A stretch of DNA of 64,000 bases from Lachnospiraceae bacterium (lineage in GTDB: Bacteria; Bacillota; Clostridia; Lachnospirales; Lachnospiraceae): positions 62,001 to 126,000 of the forward strand of contig CAJTFL010000005.1 of NCBI GenBank assembly GCA_910575565.1. The letters run 5' to 3'. Of this stretch, positions 17,749-26,311 are shown piece after piece. Each line of letters begins with the position of its first letter. Position 1 is the stretch's first letter. The notes under the pieces are model-generated. The model made no database searches. It had not been told where the DNA came from and saw only the letters and a list, made by a program, of their open reading frames with translations. The position numbers and the translations under genes were made by a program.

Positions 17749-17875
17749 ATTTGATAGCCTCCCTTCGCTAAATATAGCTTATCCGGAATTGCGGAGCAAT
17801 TATGGATAAAAGGTGCGTCCTTTGCGCCGTAAATCTAATGACAGGGTTCGCGAAGCGGTTCCTGGAATATAGTCT

Positions 17876-17904
17876 ATTATATCATGTATCGTTTTAGAAT
17901 ACTA
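17876..17904 (-). promoter_or_regulatory. Putative promoter of the Panacea pair
   Basis: On the minus strand TATAAT (17881-17876) lies 17 bp from TAGTAT (17904-17899), a weak -35 match. The start codon is about 128 bp downstream. The leader contains a small hairpin (ATTGC-GGA-GCAAT, 17792-17804). Confidence 0.45.
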
Positions 17905-17921
17905 TAAATAAATCGTGAGTT

Positions 17922-18053
17922 TTATGGAAATTCAACCTTTTCAAATTTATCCTTTGGCAGGGAGAAGATTCCTTTGTTCTGACACCAGTTGGTGAGCAGC
18001 ATCAAGCCCGACAGCTCCGCCAAGGCCGCTATTCCGTGATTACCCTCACCCAT
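17922..18053 (-). CDS. Possible 43-residue ORF or gene remnant
   Basis: A minus-strand frame opens at ATG 18053 inside the last codons of the ATP-grasp gene and runs to 17922. The product (LSGLMLLTNWCQNKGIFSLP near the middle, ending KFEKVEFP) looks protein-like rather than random. No ribosome binding site is clear. It could be a small translationally coupled gene or the 3' end of a lost gene. I do not recognise it. Confidence 0.25.
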   Translation of the reverse strand: MGEGNHGIAALAELSGLMLLTNWCQNKGIFSLPKDKFEKVEFP

Positions 18054-19234
18054 TTTTCCATATGATCCATCTTTTCCAGCATTTCCTCCTGGGAAGCGAA
18101 GGTTAAAATCATCGTTCCAAGGGTTTGGTTTGAACCGGTAAAGGCCTGGATCTCGTCTCCGGGCTGGGCCTGCATCTGGAATTCCACCAGATTGTTTTTC
18201 TTAAATTCTTCATCGATCCAGACTTCCTTTAATTTCCCGTTTTGCAGGCTGTGAATCATATAATTGGACCAGAAGCCCTTCGGCTCCACCATATGCAGAT
18301 CGCTGCAGTCCTCCCCCATGGCGGCTTTGATGGTGTACGTTACCATATCTACGCCGGTGGCATAGTCGGTGACTTGGGCGATTAAGTTCCCGCCGTTGCG
18401 CGGCCCTACTTCCATCAGGTAAACATTTTCCTGCTCATCGATGCGGGCATCAAAGTTATAGGCTTGGGTTTTCATTCCCAGAAGGGTGAGGAGGCGCTGG
18501 ATTTCCTCATGGAGCTTGTCATGGACTCTCTTGGGCATATTGTAGGGCCAGCTTTCCCCGATGGGGACGTAGGGGTTAATGCCGCTGGCGTCAAAGTGCT
18601 CATTGGCAAAGCAGCGGAAAACCAGCCTGCCGTCCACGGAAAAGCCGTCGCCGGCAATCTGATAGCCGTATTTTTCCACGTATTCTTCGATAATAAAGCG
18701 CTTGCAGCGAGAGTAGGCCATGGCGGCATCCACGGCTTTCTTTAGCTGGTGGGGAGAGGTGATTTTTTTTACGCCTTTGCTGCCGGAGGAATCCACCGGC
18801 TTGACCATAACGGGGAAGGTAAATTCATTGATTTCTGCCATCATTTGATCAAATTCTTTATAGGCGTAGCCCTTGGCCTTCGGCACGTTAAACTGGTGCT
18901 TGGCAAGGAAATCCCGGAATTTATCTTTGTTGGAAAGCAGCTCCACAGACTGGTAAGGGCTGGTGGGAAGCCCCAGCTGTTCGGCGACGTAGGCGGCTGT
19001 GGGGGCTGCCGGGTCGGAAGCGTAGCATACGATGCCGTCGATAGAAAGGCGGCGGGCGAGGGCAAGGATTGCTTCCTTGTCGGTGGTGCTGACATTGTAG
19101 TATTCATCAGCAAAATGCTGGCCCGGGTTATCCGGGAGAAAGTCGCAGACGATGGTGTGGTAGCCCATCTTTTTTGCGGTTTTAATGGAAGGAACCTGGA
19201 AGAGGGAGCCTCCAAGCAAAAGTACTTTTTTCAT
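18029..19234 (-). CDS. ATP-grasp ligase
   Basis: A 401-residue ATP-grasp enzyme, expected to form an amide or related bond through an acyl-phosphate. N-terminal Rossmann-like preATP-grasp segment: KKVLLLGGSLFQVPSIKTAKKMG and VVCDFLPDNPG-like text. ATP-grasp core: LLSNKDKFRDFLAKHQFNVPK, FPVMVKPVDSSGSKGVKKI (ATP lid and Lys), FIIEEYVEKYGYQIAGDGF, and metal-binding LMEVGPRNGGNL. Similar to PurK/carbamoyl-phosphate-synthase-like stand-alone ligases found in glycan and peptide-tailoring clusters. AGGAGG is 13 nt before ATG, rather far. It is transcribed leftward after the L,D-transpeptidase but a hairpin lies between them. Substrate unknown. Confidence 0.85.
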   Translation of the reverse strand: MKKVLLLGGSLFQVPSIKTAKKMGYHTIVCDFLPDNPGQHFADEYYNVSTTDKEAILALARRLSIDGIVCYASDPAAPTAAYVAEQLGLPTSPYQSVELLSNKDKFRDFLAKHQFNVPKAKGYAYKEFDQMMAEINEFTFPVMVKPVDSSGSKGVKKITSPHQLKKAVDAAMAYSRCKRFIIEEYVEKYGYQIAGDGFSVDGRLVFRCFANEHFDASGINPYVPIGESWPYNMPKRVHDKLHEEIQRLLTLLGMKTQAYNFDARIDEQENVYLMEVGPRNGGNLIAQVTDYATGVDMVTYTIKAAMGEDCSDLHMVEPKGFWSNYMIHSLQNGKLKEVWIDEEFKKNNLVEFQMQAQPGDEIQAFTGSNQTLGTMILTFASQEEMLEKMDHMEKWVRVITE

Positions 19235-19246
19235 GGTTATCTGTGA

Positions 19247-19555
19247 ACCTCCTGTTCTTAATTCAATAGTTCAGCCAGTGGAAGCGCCCGTCTATGAGCA
19301 AAAATAAGCTGCGTAAGCAGCGGGGAGCGCCGCAAGGCGCGATTTCCCCTAAAGGGACGCTATGCAGTGGGAATAGTTTAAGCCTTTGGCGGCGGAAAGA
19401 GAACCGTCGAAAGGCGGATCATGCGAATCAATCATCGCAAAGCGGATCATGCAAATAAGCCGCCGACAGTAAGCGCAAGCTTTTGCCGACGGCTTTGTTT
19501 TTGTTAAATCGTTCATCGATTCCCGCTGAGGGAGCGCCTGAAGGTTTATCCGATG
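19247..19555. other. Intergenic region between ATP-grasp and L,D-transpeptidase genes
   Basis: No gene seen. It contains two direct copies of a GCGGATCATGCRAAT motif about 27 bp apart (near 19414 and 19442), several short GC-rich palindromes and the hairpin at 19458-19494. Confidence 0.5.
19458..19494 (-). terminator. Strong hairpin, probable terminator of the L,D-transpeptidase gene
   Basis: AGCCGCCGACA (19458-19468) pairs with TGCCGACGGCT (19484-19494), one mismatch. A T-rich run lies on the plus-strand side (TTTGTTTTTGTT) and a weaker one (TATTTG) on the minus-strand side, so it may act in both directions. It lies 60 bp past the transpeptidase stop. Confidence 0.65.
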
Positions 19556-21340
19556 TTAGCTGATAGGATCCGCAGGCATAGGCGGCTGTTCTGCCGGCTG
19601 GGTCTGCTCTCCCTCGTTAGCGGCATTGTCAGCGGCCTGCTGCTCCAGAGCCTTTTGTGCTTCAGCGGCCTGCTGGGCCTCTAAGGCGGCCTGCATGGCA
19701 GCTACGGCTTCAGGAACGGAAGGATCGGTGGGATCCCAGGTCTGATCCGGCGGGATGGTGGCATCCAGCACGGGAGCCTCAAAGGGGCCGGGAATTACGG
19801 AATCGTAAATCTGTACGGTAGTGCCCTCCGGGCAGTTGTCGTAGATCCACTTCACTTCACCGGTTTTTAAGCGGGTGCAGCCGTGAGAACGTCCAATTCC
19901 TAAGTTATTATACGTTGAAGCGTCCAAAGAATACGGGTTTTGGTGATTAAAGATAACGGAATGCACCATAAAGCCGTCTTTTAAGCGCATGGCGTACTGG
20001 GTGTATACGTCGCCGTACATCAGACGCCAGCGGTATTTAACCGGAATGCGGAATGTGCCGTAAGGCGTATCGTCCCCAGTGGTGGTCAGGAAGGAAACTA
20101 CCGGAAGGATATAGCCGTTAGCGCCGTCCTGGGCGTATACGGTCAAGGTATCCGTCACCCGGTTGATCTTTAACATATACGGGCGGGCATCGCCTAAGAT
20201 CCCCCTTAAGTCAGATACCAGCATACCGTTCTCATCAAAGTAATATTTGTACCCGTCGATATACTGCCAGCCGGTAACGGCCTGATCGTTCACTATGTAA
20301 TACCTTTGGTTGTTTACCCAAGCCCAGCCGGTGAAGGGCTGTCCGCTTCCGTCCTTATAGGTGGGGACGCTTCCGGTAAACTGGATGCCGTCCGTTCCTG
20401 CAGGAGCCGATACGGTCTTTTCGGTAGCGTAGGGAAATTGGGTGTTTTTGGGAACCAATGACATCCTAAAGCCGATCATCCACTTGCCTTCGGCCATGGA
20501 GCCGGAGGTTTGTCCGTTCTTTGCCCAGTCTAAAACCGTGCCGTCGGACAGGATGGAGTGGTAGTAAATATCGTAGTCATTGCTGACCACACCGGCAATG
20601 CGAACCTGGATAGCTTCCACTGCGGAGCCGTCCGTCAAATGAGCCGTCTCTGCGCCGTTCATCACCCATTCGGACCAGCCTGTAGTGCTGGAGTAGGTGC
20701 GGTAAAGGATGTTGCCCAAGGTATTCCTTAAGATCATCTGTATGGAGTACCAGCCGTTTCCTAAGTTATGGATGGTATCATCCCCAATAAAGGAGGGGGT
20801 CCAGAAGCCGCCGTTCCGTAAGGCGCTGGCGCCGATATAAGGAATCGCCTCGCCGAATTCCTGGGTGCGCAGATAAGCGCGCATAGCCGCTTCCTCATCG
20901 GAAGTAAAAGTGATGGCTGGGGTCTCCTGGGGCTGGCCTTCCGTCCCCTCGGTGCCAGTTTGGTCAGCTGCGCCGGTATCCGTGGCCGCGCCAGTTTGGT
21001 CAGCTGCGCCGGGATCTGCGGCTGCGCCCGTCTGGTCGGCAGTGCCGGGATCGGTGGCGGCAGTGCCAGTATCCGTGGCCGTACCAGTTTGATCAGATGT
21101 ACCGGCATCCGTGGCAGCTCCAGTTTGATCAGATGTACCGGCATCCGTGGTCGCGCCGGTTTCCTCGCCTGTGCGGATTACCGTAGTTTGGCCAGTTTCT
21201 TCCACAGGTGCGCCGCCGGTAAAGCCAGGGCCGACCTGGGAGTAATCCACGGTTTCGTCTGCAAGTGCGGTCATCGTTCCGGCAGCGGCCATGGAAAGGG
21301 ATAACAGCACAGCAGCAGAGTAGCGTGCTAGTTTGTGCAT
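19556..21340 (-). CDS. Secreted L,D-transpeptidase with ChW and cell-wall-binding repeats
   Basis: A 594-residue exported YkuD-type enzyme that makes 3-3 peptidoglycan crosslinks or attaches proteins to peptide stems. Order: signal peptide (1-27, ending TALADE); a Thr/Gly/Asp-rich linker of about 14-residue repeats (ATDAGTSDQTG type, about 60-130); ChW-like segments with GWSEWVMNGA, IQVRIAG and LDWAKNGQTSG (about 165-300); two cell-wall-binding repeats with GWAWVNNQRYYIVND and GWQYIDGYKYYFDENG (about 325-370); the YkuD domain (about 385-515) with TPYGTFRIP, HSVIF and catalytic SHGCTRL (Cys near residue 488); an Ala/Gln-rich tail. AGGAGG is 10 nt from the start. A secreted wall enzyme beside glycan genes fits envelope assembly. 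Confidence 0.93.
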   Translation of the reverse strand: MHKLARYSAAVLLSLSMAAAGTMTALADETVDYSQVGPGFTGGAPVEETGQTTVIRTGEETGATTDAGTSDQTGAATDAGTSDQTGTATDTGTAATDPGTADQTGAAADPGAADQTGAATDTGAADQTGTEGTEGQPQETPAITFTSDEEAAMRAYLRTQEFGEAIPYIGASALRNGGFWTPSFIGDDTIHNLGNGWYSIQMILRNTLGNILYRTYSSTTGWSEWVMNGAETAHLTDGSAVEAIQVRIAGVVSNDYDIYYHSILSDGTVLDWAKNGQTSGSMAEGKWMIGFRMSLVPKNTQFPYATEKTVSAPAGTDGIQFTGSVPTYKDGSGQPFTGWAWVNNQRYYIVNDQAVTGWQYIDGYKYYFDENGMLVSDLRGILGDARPYMLKINRVTDTLTVYAQDGANGYILPVVSFLTTTGDDTPYGTFRIPVKYRWRLMYGDVYTQYAMRLKDGFMVHSVIFNHQNPYSLDASTYNNLGIGRSHGCTRLKTGEVKWIYDNCPEGTTVQIYDSVIPGPFEAPVLDATIPPDQTWDPTDPSVPEAVAAMQAALEAQQAAEAQKALEQQAADNAANEGEQTQPAEQPPMPADPIS

Positions 21341-21453
21341 AATCGTATGTCCTCCTGATTGTTTTGTGGTTAAATTTTTGATATCAGTACTAATTTAATA
21401 TATTTGGAGGAAAAAAGCAATAGAAGCTTTACTTTTATTTGGCGATATTGTAA

Positions 21454-21466
21454 AATCGTAACGATT
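21454..21466. promoter_or_regulatory. Perfect 13-bp palindrome in divergent promoter region
   Basis: AATCGTAACGATT is a 6-1-6 palindrome located between the divergently transcribed L,D-transpeptidase and aminotransferase genes, about 50 bp before the latter. It may be an operator. No regulator gene is adjacent. Confidence 0.4.
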
Positions 21467-21517
21467 ATGCCTGAAAAACGTAATGAAATTGGGAAGGATT
21501 AGAAAGGAAGGGGAAAA

Positions 21518-22660
21518 ATGGGAAGGAGAGAAGAGCCGATCCGGGTGGCCAGATCTTCCATGCCGCCTTTTGAGGAGTACGCAGGGATGATCCGGGAATT
21601 ATGGGAAAGCCGTTGGCTGACGAATATGGGGGATTTCCACCACCGGCTGGAAGGGGAATTAAAGCAGTACCTTAAGGTTTCCGGCGGCTTATCCCTGTTT
21701 GTCAACGGCCATTTGGCGCTGGAGATGGCGATCCAGGCATTTGGCCTAACCGGGGAGGTAATTACCACGCCCTTTACCTTTGCCTCTACCACCCATGCCA
21801 TCGTCAGGAACGGTTTGGTTCCGGTGTTTTGCGATATCCGGCCAGAGGATTATACGCTGGATCCGGAGAAGCTGGAGAGCCTGATTACGGAGCGTACCTC
21901 CGCCATTATTCCCGTCCATGTGTATGGAAATATTTGCCAGGTGGAAGCCATAGAGGAAATCGCAAGGAAACATAATCTAAAGGTGATTTACGATGCGGCT
22001 CATGCGTTTGGCGAGGAGCTTGAGGGGAGAGGGGTAGCTTCCTTTGGGGATGCCAGTATGTTCAGCTTTCACGCCACCAAGGTGTTCCATACCATAGAGG
22101 GAGGAGCCTTGGCCTACGGGGATTTTAGCCTGGCTTCCAGGATAGAGGGGATTAAAAATTTCGGGATTATGGATGAGGAGACAGTTGCCCAGGTAGGTGG
22201 CAACGGAAAGATGAATGAGTTTCAGGCGGCTATGGGAATCTGTAATCTGAACCATATCCAGGAAGAGATAGGGAAGCGGAAGCTGGTGAGCCAGCAGTAC
22301 CGCAGGCGTCTGGCAGGAATGCCTGGGATCCGCCTTTGCCCGGAACGGCCTGAGGTGAAGCATAATTATGCTTATATGCCGGTAGTTTTTGAGGGCTTTT
22401 CCAAAACAAGGGATGAGGTTTTTGAAGAATTGGAAAAAATAGGGATTTATCCCCGGAAATATTTTTACCCCTGCACCAATGCTTACCAGTGCTATCGGGG
22501 GCAGTTTGATCCGGAGGCTACGCCGGTAGCCCAGAGGATTTCCAGGGAAGTGCTGACGCTGCCCATGTATGCGGATTTGCCCTTGGAGACGGTAGACAGG
22601 ATCTGCGACAAGGTGCTTATCGTAAACGCCAAAAACAAAAATTTTTGCCGTTCGCGATAA
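21518..22660 (+). CDS. DegT/DnrJ/EryC1/StrS sugar aminotransferase
   Basis: A 380-residue PLP-dependent enzyme that transfers an amino group to a keto-deoxysugar nucleotide, probably dTDP- or UDP-4-keto-6-deoxyhexose as in WecE/VioA. Motifs: FVNGHLALEMAIQAFGL (phosphate-binding loop), EVITTPFTFASTTHAI, VIYDAAHAFGEEL (Asp to PLP nitrogen), and SFHATKVFHTIEGGAL with the Schiff-base Lys in the TK pair. C-terminal YPRKYFYPCTNAY is also family-typical. GGAAGGGG lies just upstream of ATG 21518. It starts the second rightward block. The 4,6-dehydratase that would make its substrate is not nearby, so the substrate comes from elsewhere. Confidence 0.9.
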   Translation: MGRREEPIRVARSSMPPFEEYAGMIRELWESRWLTNMGDFHHRLEGELKQYLKVSGGLSLFVNGHLALEMAIQAFGLTGEVITTPFTFASTTHAIVRNGLVPVFCDIRPEDYTLDPEKLESLITERTSAIIPVHVYGNICQVEAIEEIARKHNLKVIYDAAHAFGEELEGRGVASFGDASMFSFHATKVFHTIEGGALAYGDFSLASRIEGIKNFGIMDEETVAQVGGNGKMNEFQAAMGICNLNHIQEEIGKRKLVSQQYRRRLAGMPGIRLCPERPEVKHNYAYMPVVFEGFSKTRDEVFEELEKIGIYPRKYFYPCTNAYQCYRGQFDPEATPVAQRISREVLTLPMYADLPLETVDRICDKVLIVNAKNKNFCRSR

Positions 22661-22698
22661 GTTAAGGAGCGGGCGGGCTTAAGGTTAAGGAGAGCGAT

Positions 22699-23388
22699 AT
22701 GCAGGAGGTTTTGCTGATTATCCCTTCGTTCAATGAAGAGAAAAATATCGGGCAGGTAGTGGGAGAGTTAGAGAGGGATTTCCCCCAGTTTGATTATCTG
22801 GTGGTTAATGACGGCTCCACGGACGGCACGGCAAGGATTTGCCGGGAAAAGGGCTACCATATGTTAAATCTCCCGGTTAATTTAGGTCTTGCCGGATGTT
22901 TCCAGGCCGGGATGAAATATGCCTACGAAAAAGGCTACCGGTACGCCATCCAGTTTGACGGCGACGGGCAGCACAGGCCGGAGTATATCCAGGCTATCCG
23001 GGAAAAAATGGATGAGGGGTATGATCTGGTGATTGGTTCCCGGTTTGTGGGCCAGCCGAAGGGGGTTTCCATGCGCATGATCGGGAGCCGCTTAATCTCC
23101 TGGGCTATCCGCCTGACCACGGGGGAATCCATAGCGGATCCCACTTCCGGGATGCGGATGTTTAATCGGGAAATGATTAAGGAATTTGCCTTAAACATAA
23201 ATTACGGGCCGGAGCCGGACACGGTGTCCTTCCTGATCAAGCAGGGGGCAAGGGTGGCGGAGGTTCCGGTGACGATTGCTAAGCGGCTGGCCGGGGAAAG
23301 CTATTTAAAGCCTGTGGTGGCGGCTTCCTACATGGTGCGGATGCTGATCTCCATTTTGCTGATCCAGAATTTCCGGGTGCGCGGATAA
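22699..23388 (+). CDS. GT2 glycosyltransferase, DPM1-like
   Basis: A 229-residue GT2 enzyme of the dolichyl/polyprenyl-phosphate sugar synthase type, without membrane helices. Motifs: LLIIPSFNEEKNIGQVVGEL, VVNDGSTDGTA, NLGLAGCFQAGMKYA, FDGDGQHRPEYI and IGSRFVG. It likely makes a polyprenyl-phosphate sugar used by a membrane glycosyltransferase such as the GT-C-like proteins farther on. It starts 38 bp after the aminotransferase stop with AAGGAGAG upstream. Confidence 0.88.
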   Translation: MQEVLLIIPSFNEEKNIGQVVGELERDFPQFDYLVVNDGSTDGTARICREKGYHMLNLPVNLGLAGCFQAGMKYAYEKGYRYAIQFDGDGQHRPEYIQAIREKMDEGYDLVIGSRFVGQPKGVSMRMIGSRLISWAIRLTTGESIADPTSGMRMFNREMIKEFALNINYGPEPDTVSFLIKQGARVAEVPVTIAKRLAGESYLKPVVAASYMVRMLISILLIQNFRVRG

Positions 23389-23413
23389 AGCCTATGGCTT
23401 TCGGGCATACCGG

Positions 23414-23441
23414 CAAAACTGGGTAAAGTCTGCCAGTTTTG
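23414..23441. repeat. 9-bp hairpin
   Basis: CAAAACTGG (23414-23422) pairs with CCAGTTTTG (23433-23441). It is flanked by two copies of GGCATACCGGCAA-like text, but no U-run follows, so it is not a clear terminator. Confidence 0.45.
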
Positions 23442-23505
23442 GCGCAGGCCAAAGCGGGACGGCATACCGGCAAGGGCCGGATGGCGATGAAAGTTGGTGT
23501 CAGGG

Positions 23506-24804
23506 ATGAAACGGTTATCACAGCTGCTGATTTATCGGGGCAGCCGGATTGAACAGCAGAATATGGCGTGGAATATGCTGGGGAGCTTTTGCTATGCTTT
23601 CGCCAGCATGGTTCTTTCCTTTTTGGTGATGCGGCTGGCCGGGGAGGACGCGGGAGGCGTGTTTGCCGTGGGCTACAGCGCCTTTGGGCAGCAGATGTTT
23701 ACCTTGGCGTATTTCGGGCTGCGCCCCTTCCAGGTGACGGACGGCGGCGTGGAAAACGGCGGCTACGCTTTCGGGGAGTACCGCCGCTTTCGGAAGCTTA
23801 CCGTGGGGCTTGCGGTGGCAGCGTCAGCCGTTTTTTCCTTTTGGATGGCGGCTGGGGGAACCTACGGGGGGGAGAAAGCCCTGACGGTGTTCCTTTTGGC
23901 CTTGTATAAGATTATCGACGGATACGCGGATGTGTATGAATCGGAGTTCCAGCGCCAGGGAAGCCTTTACCTGACGGGAAAATCCAATACCTTTCGGACA
24001 GTGTTTTCCGTCGCCGTATTTTTAGGCGGCCTTATCTGGACGAAAAGGCTGGCGTGGGCCTGCCTGGCATCGGTTTTTGCCCAGGCTTTGGGCGTAGCTG
24101 CCTGCAACTTTTCGGTGATAGGCGCACTGCCCAAGGTGGATTATGGCTGCCGAAAGGGCAGCATAAGAAGGATGCTTTCGGAGACGGGGCTTTTGTTCCT
24201 CTCGGTGTTTTTGGATTTTTATATTTTCTCGGCGGCGAAATATGCCATCGACAGCCGGTTAAATGACGCCGCTTCCGGGTATTTTAACTTGATTTTCATG
24301 CCTACCTCCGTCATCTACCTGGTGGCGAATTTCGTTATCCGCCCCTTCCTAACGCGGATGACGATGTGCTGGAACCAAGGGGATATGAAAGGCCTGAAAA
24401 AGATTGTGGCGAAAATCAGCGGGATTATCCTAGGCCTTACGGTTTTGGCCCTGGGGGGCTGCCTGTGCCTGGGCGGTTTCGTCCTGAGGATTATGGAAAG
24501 TCTGTTAGGCTCCGGGTATGAGGGAGCATTGTCCGTATACCAGCCTGCTTTTACGGTGATTGTGCTGGGGGGCGGCTTTTACGCCCTGGCGAATTTAATG
24601 TATTACTGCTTGGTGGTAATGCGCCGCCAGCGGCTGATTTTCCTGGTCTACTTAGTAACTGGGGCAGGGGCGGCCATTTTGGCTCCCCGGCTGGTATCCC
24701 AGTTTGGTATACCAGGGGCGGCCTTTAGCTACTGCTTGTTTATGGTGATGCTTTTGGCAGGCTTTGGCCTTATGGTGCTTGGAAAGCTGGCGAAAACGCG
24801 ATAG
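23506..24804 (+). CDS. Flippase-like polytopic membrane protein
   Basis: A 432-residue protein with about 12 hydrophobic helices, related in pattern to the Wzx/PST flippases: NMAWNMLGSFCYAFASMVLSFLVMRL at the start, then AGGVFAVGYSAFGQQMFTLAYFG, and paired helices to the end. The match is weaker than for the 13,683 gene. ATG 23506 is used; an in-frame TTG at 23494 is possible and the ribosome binding site is weak in both cases. It sits between a DPM1-like and a GT2 gene. Probable role is movement of a lipid-linked glycan. Confidence 0.75.
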   Translation: MKRLSQLLIYRGSRIEQQNMAWNMLGSFCYAFASMVLSFLVMRLAGEDAGGVFAVGYSAFGQQMFTLAYFGLRPFQVTDGGVENGGYAFGEYRRFRKLTVGLAVAASAVFSFWMAAGGTYGGEKALTVFLLALYKIIDGYADVYESEFQRQGSLYLTGKSNTFRTVFSVAVFLGGLIWTKRLAWACLASVFAQALGVAACNFSVIGALPKVDYGCRKGSIRRMLSETGLLFLSVFLDFYIFSAAKYAIDSRLNDAASGYFNLIFMPTSVIYLVANFVIRPFLTRMTMCWNQGDMKGLKKIVAKISGIILGLTVLALGGCLCLGGFVLRIMESLLGSGYEGALSVYQPAFTVIVLGGGFYALANLMYYCLVVMRRQRLIFLVYLVTGAGAAILAPRLVSQFGIPGAAFSYCLFMVMLLAGFGLMVLGKLAKTR

Positions 24805-24843
24805 TATGCTTGAAAATTGCTTTCTGGGAGAAAGGAAGGGGAC

Positions 24844-25965
24844 ATGGAGCAGGAGAGGGAGCGGAAAAGGAAATTGCAGACGGTAGACGTGGTTATCCCC
24901 GTTTACCGGCCGGGGAAGAAGTTCGGGCGGCTTTTGCGGATGCTGGCCAGGCAGACGCACCCTGCCGGGAAGGTGATTGTGGTGAATACGGAGGAGCGGT
25001 ACTGGGATAAGGAGCGGTTTTCCAAGTGGGGAAAGGGCCTTAAGCTGGAAGTCCACCATATCCGCAAACAGGAGTTTGACCATGGGGGAACCAGGCGGCA
25101 GGCCGTATCCTATTCCCAGGCGGATGTATTCGTCTGCCTTACGGATGACGCGGTTCCGGCAAATCCCCATCTTTTACAGCGGCTGATGGAGGGTTTCGGG
25201 CAGCGGGGGCCAAAGGGCGAGCTTCCGGCTATGGTTTATGCCAGGCAGCTGGCGGATAAGGACTGCAAGATAGGGGAGCGTTATGCCCGCCATTTTAATT
25301 ATCCGCCAAAAAGCCGGGTAAAGACGGCGGCGGATCTTCCCAAGCTTGGGATTAAAACGTATTTTGGCTCCAATGTATGCTGTGCCTACGACCGGGAGAT
25401 TTATGACCGCCTGGGAGGCTTTGGCTATCCGGCGATTTTCAATGAAGATATGGTTTTTGCAGGCCGCGCCGTCCAGGCAGGGTACGGGGTGGTATACCAG
25501 GCGGAGGCCAAGGTGGTTCATTCCCATAATTTCAGCTGCCTTCAGCAGTTTCGGCGGAATTTTGATCTGGCGGTATCCCAGGCGGATCACCCGGAAGTAT
25601 TCGGCGGCCTTCCCTCGGAGGGGGAGGGGATACGGCTGGTGAAAAAAACAGCGGCTTACCTGGCAAGGAGCGGCCATCTTTTGCAGCTGCCGGATTTAGT
25701 GGTGAAAAGCGGATTTAAGTATTTGGGCTACCGGCTGGGGAAGGCTTATTGGCATTTGCCAAAAAGGGCGGTGCTTTGGTGCACCATGAACCGAAATTAT
25801 TGGAGCATAGGCGAAGGCGGCAGCATGGAAGGCCTTAAGGCGCTTTGGGAAAGGCAGGGGATCAAAGATGATGACAATGATGCTTCGGATAGTGCTGATT
25901 TTGGCATCCGTGGGAACCATGACGCTGATTATGCGCAAAATCCGCAAGGCAAAGCTGCAGATTGA
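24844..25965 (+). CDS. GT2 glycosyltransferase, rhamnosyltransferase-like
   Basis: A 373-residue GT2 enzyme. The start at 24844 follows AAGGAAGGGG; an in-frame TTG at 24817 is less likely. Motifs: VDVVIPVYRPGKKFGRLL, VIVVNTEERYW, HDHGGTR-like EFDHGGTRRQAV, the LTDDAVPAN metal-site region, YFGSNVCCAYDREIYDRLGGF and NEDMVFAGRAVQAGY. This pattern is found in rhamnosyltransferases such as RfbF/WbbL-type enzymes. Its 3' end overlaps the following DUF2304 gene by about 98 bp in another frame. Confidence 0.87.
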   Translation: MEQERERKRKLQTVDVVIPVYRPGKKFGRLLRMLARQTHPAGKVIVVNTEERYWDKERFSKWGKGLKLEVHHIRKQEFDHGGTRRQAVSYSQADVFVCLTDDAVPANPHLLQRLMEGFGQRGPKGELPAMVYARQLADKDCKIGERYARHFNYPPKSRVKTAADLPKLGIKTYFGSNVCCAYDREIYDRLGGFGYPAIFNEDMVFAGRAVQAGYGVVYQAEAKVVHSHNFSCLQQFRRNFDLAVSQADHPEVFGGLPSEGEGIRLVKKTAAYLARSGHLLQLPDLVVKSGFKYLGYRLGKAYWHLPKRAVLWCTMNRNYWSIGEGGSMEGLKALWERQGIKDDDNDASDSADFGIRGNHDADYAQNPQGKAAD

Positions 25966-26311
25966 GGATGGGATTTTCTGGGTTCTGGTTTCCATCATGT
26001 TTGTGGTGTTCAGCGTGTTTCCGCCGGTGGCAGACTTCCTGGCCCATATGCTGGGGATCTATGCTACCGTGAATTTTCTGTTCCTGTTTATGATTTTTTT
26101 GCTGCTGATGCGGGTGTTTGCTATGACGATCCGCATCTCCCAGCTGGAGACGAAGGTGAAGGAGCTGGTGCAGAAGCTGGCGATTTACCAGCTTGAGATG
26201 GAGGAACAAGGCAGCGGGGCAGCTGGGAAAGAGGAACTGAATGCTGGAAAAGAGAGATCCAAAACAAAAGGATATGCAGCCGGAACCGGGCGGGAGGAAA
26301 AAGATGAATAA
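25868..26311 (+). CDS. DUF2304 family membrane protein
   Basis: A 147-residue protein with three predicted membrane helices (about 5-22, 35-58 and 66-85) and a charged coiled-coil tail. The ISQLETKVKELVQKLAIYQL segment is typical of DUF2304 proteins, which usually accompany DPM1-like glycosyltransferases. Their exact role is unknown; a partner or regulator of lipid-phosphate-sugar synthesis or flipping has been suggested. Overlap with both neighbouring genes (98 bp upstream, 8 bp downstream) implies tight translational coupling. Confidence 0.8.
   Translation: MMTMMLRIVLILASVGTMTLIMRKIRKAKLQIEDGIFWVLVSIMFVVFSVFPPVADFLAHMLGIYATVNFLFLFMIFLLLMRVFAMTIRISQLETKVKELVQKLAIYQLEMEEQGSGAAGKEELNAGKERSKTKGYAAGTGREEKDE

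Noticed and set aside
17821..17875. tRNA-like GGTTCGCG segment
   Set aside because: No acceptor stem, D-arm or anticodon stem can be drawn around it.
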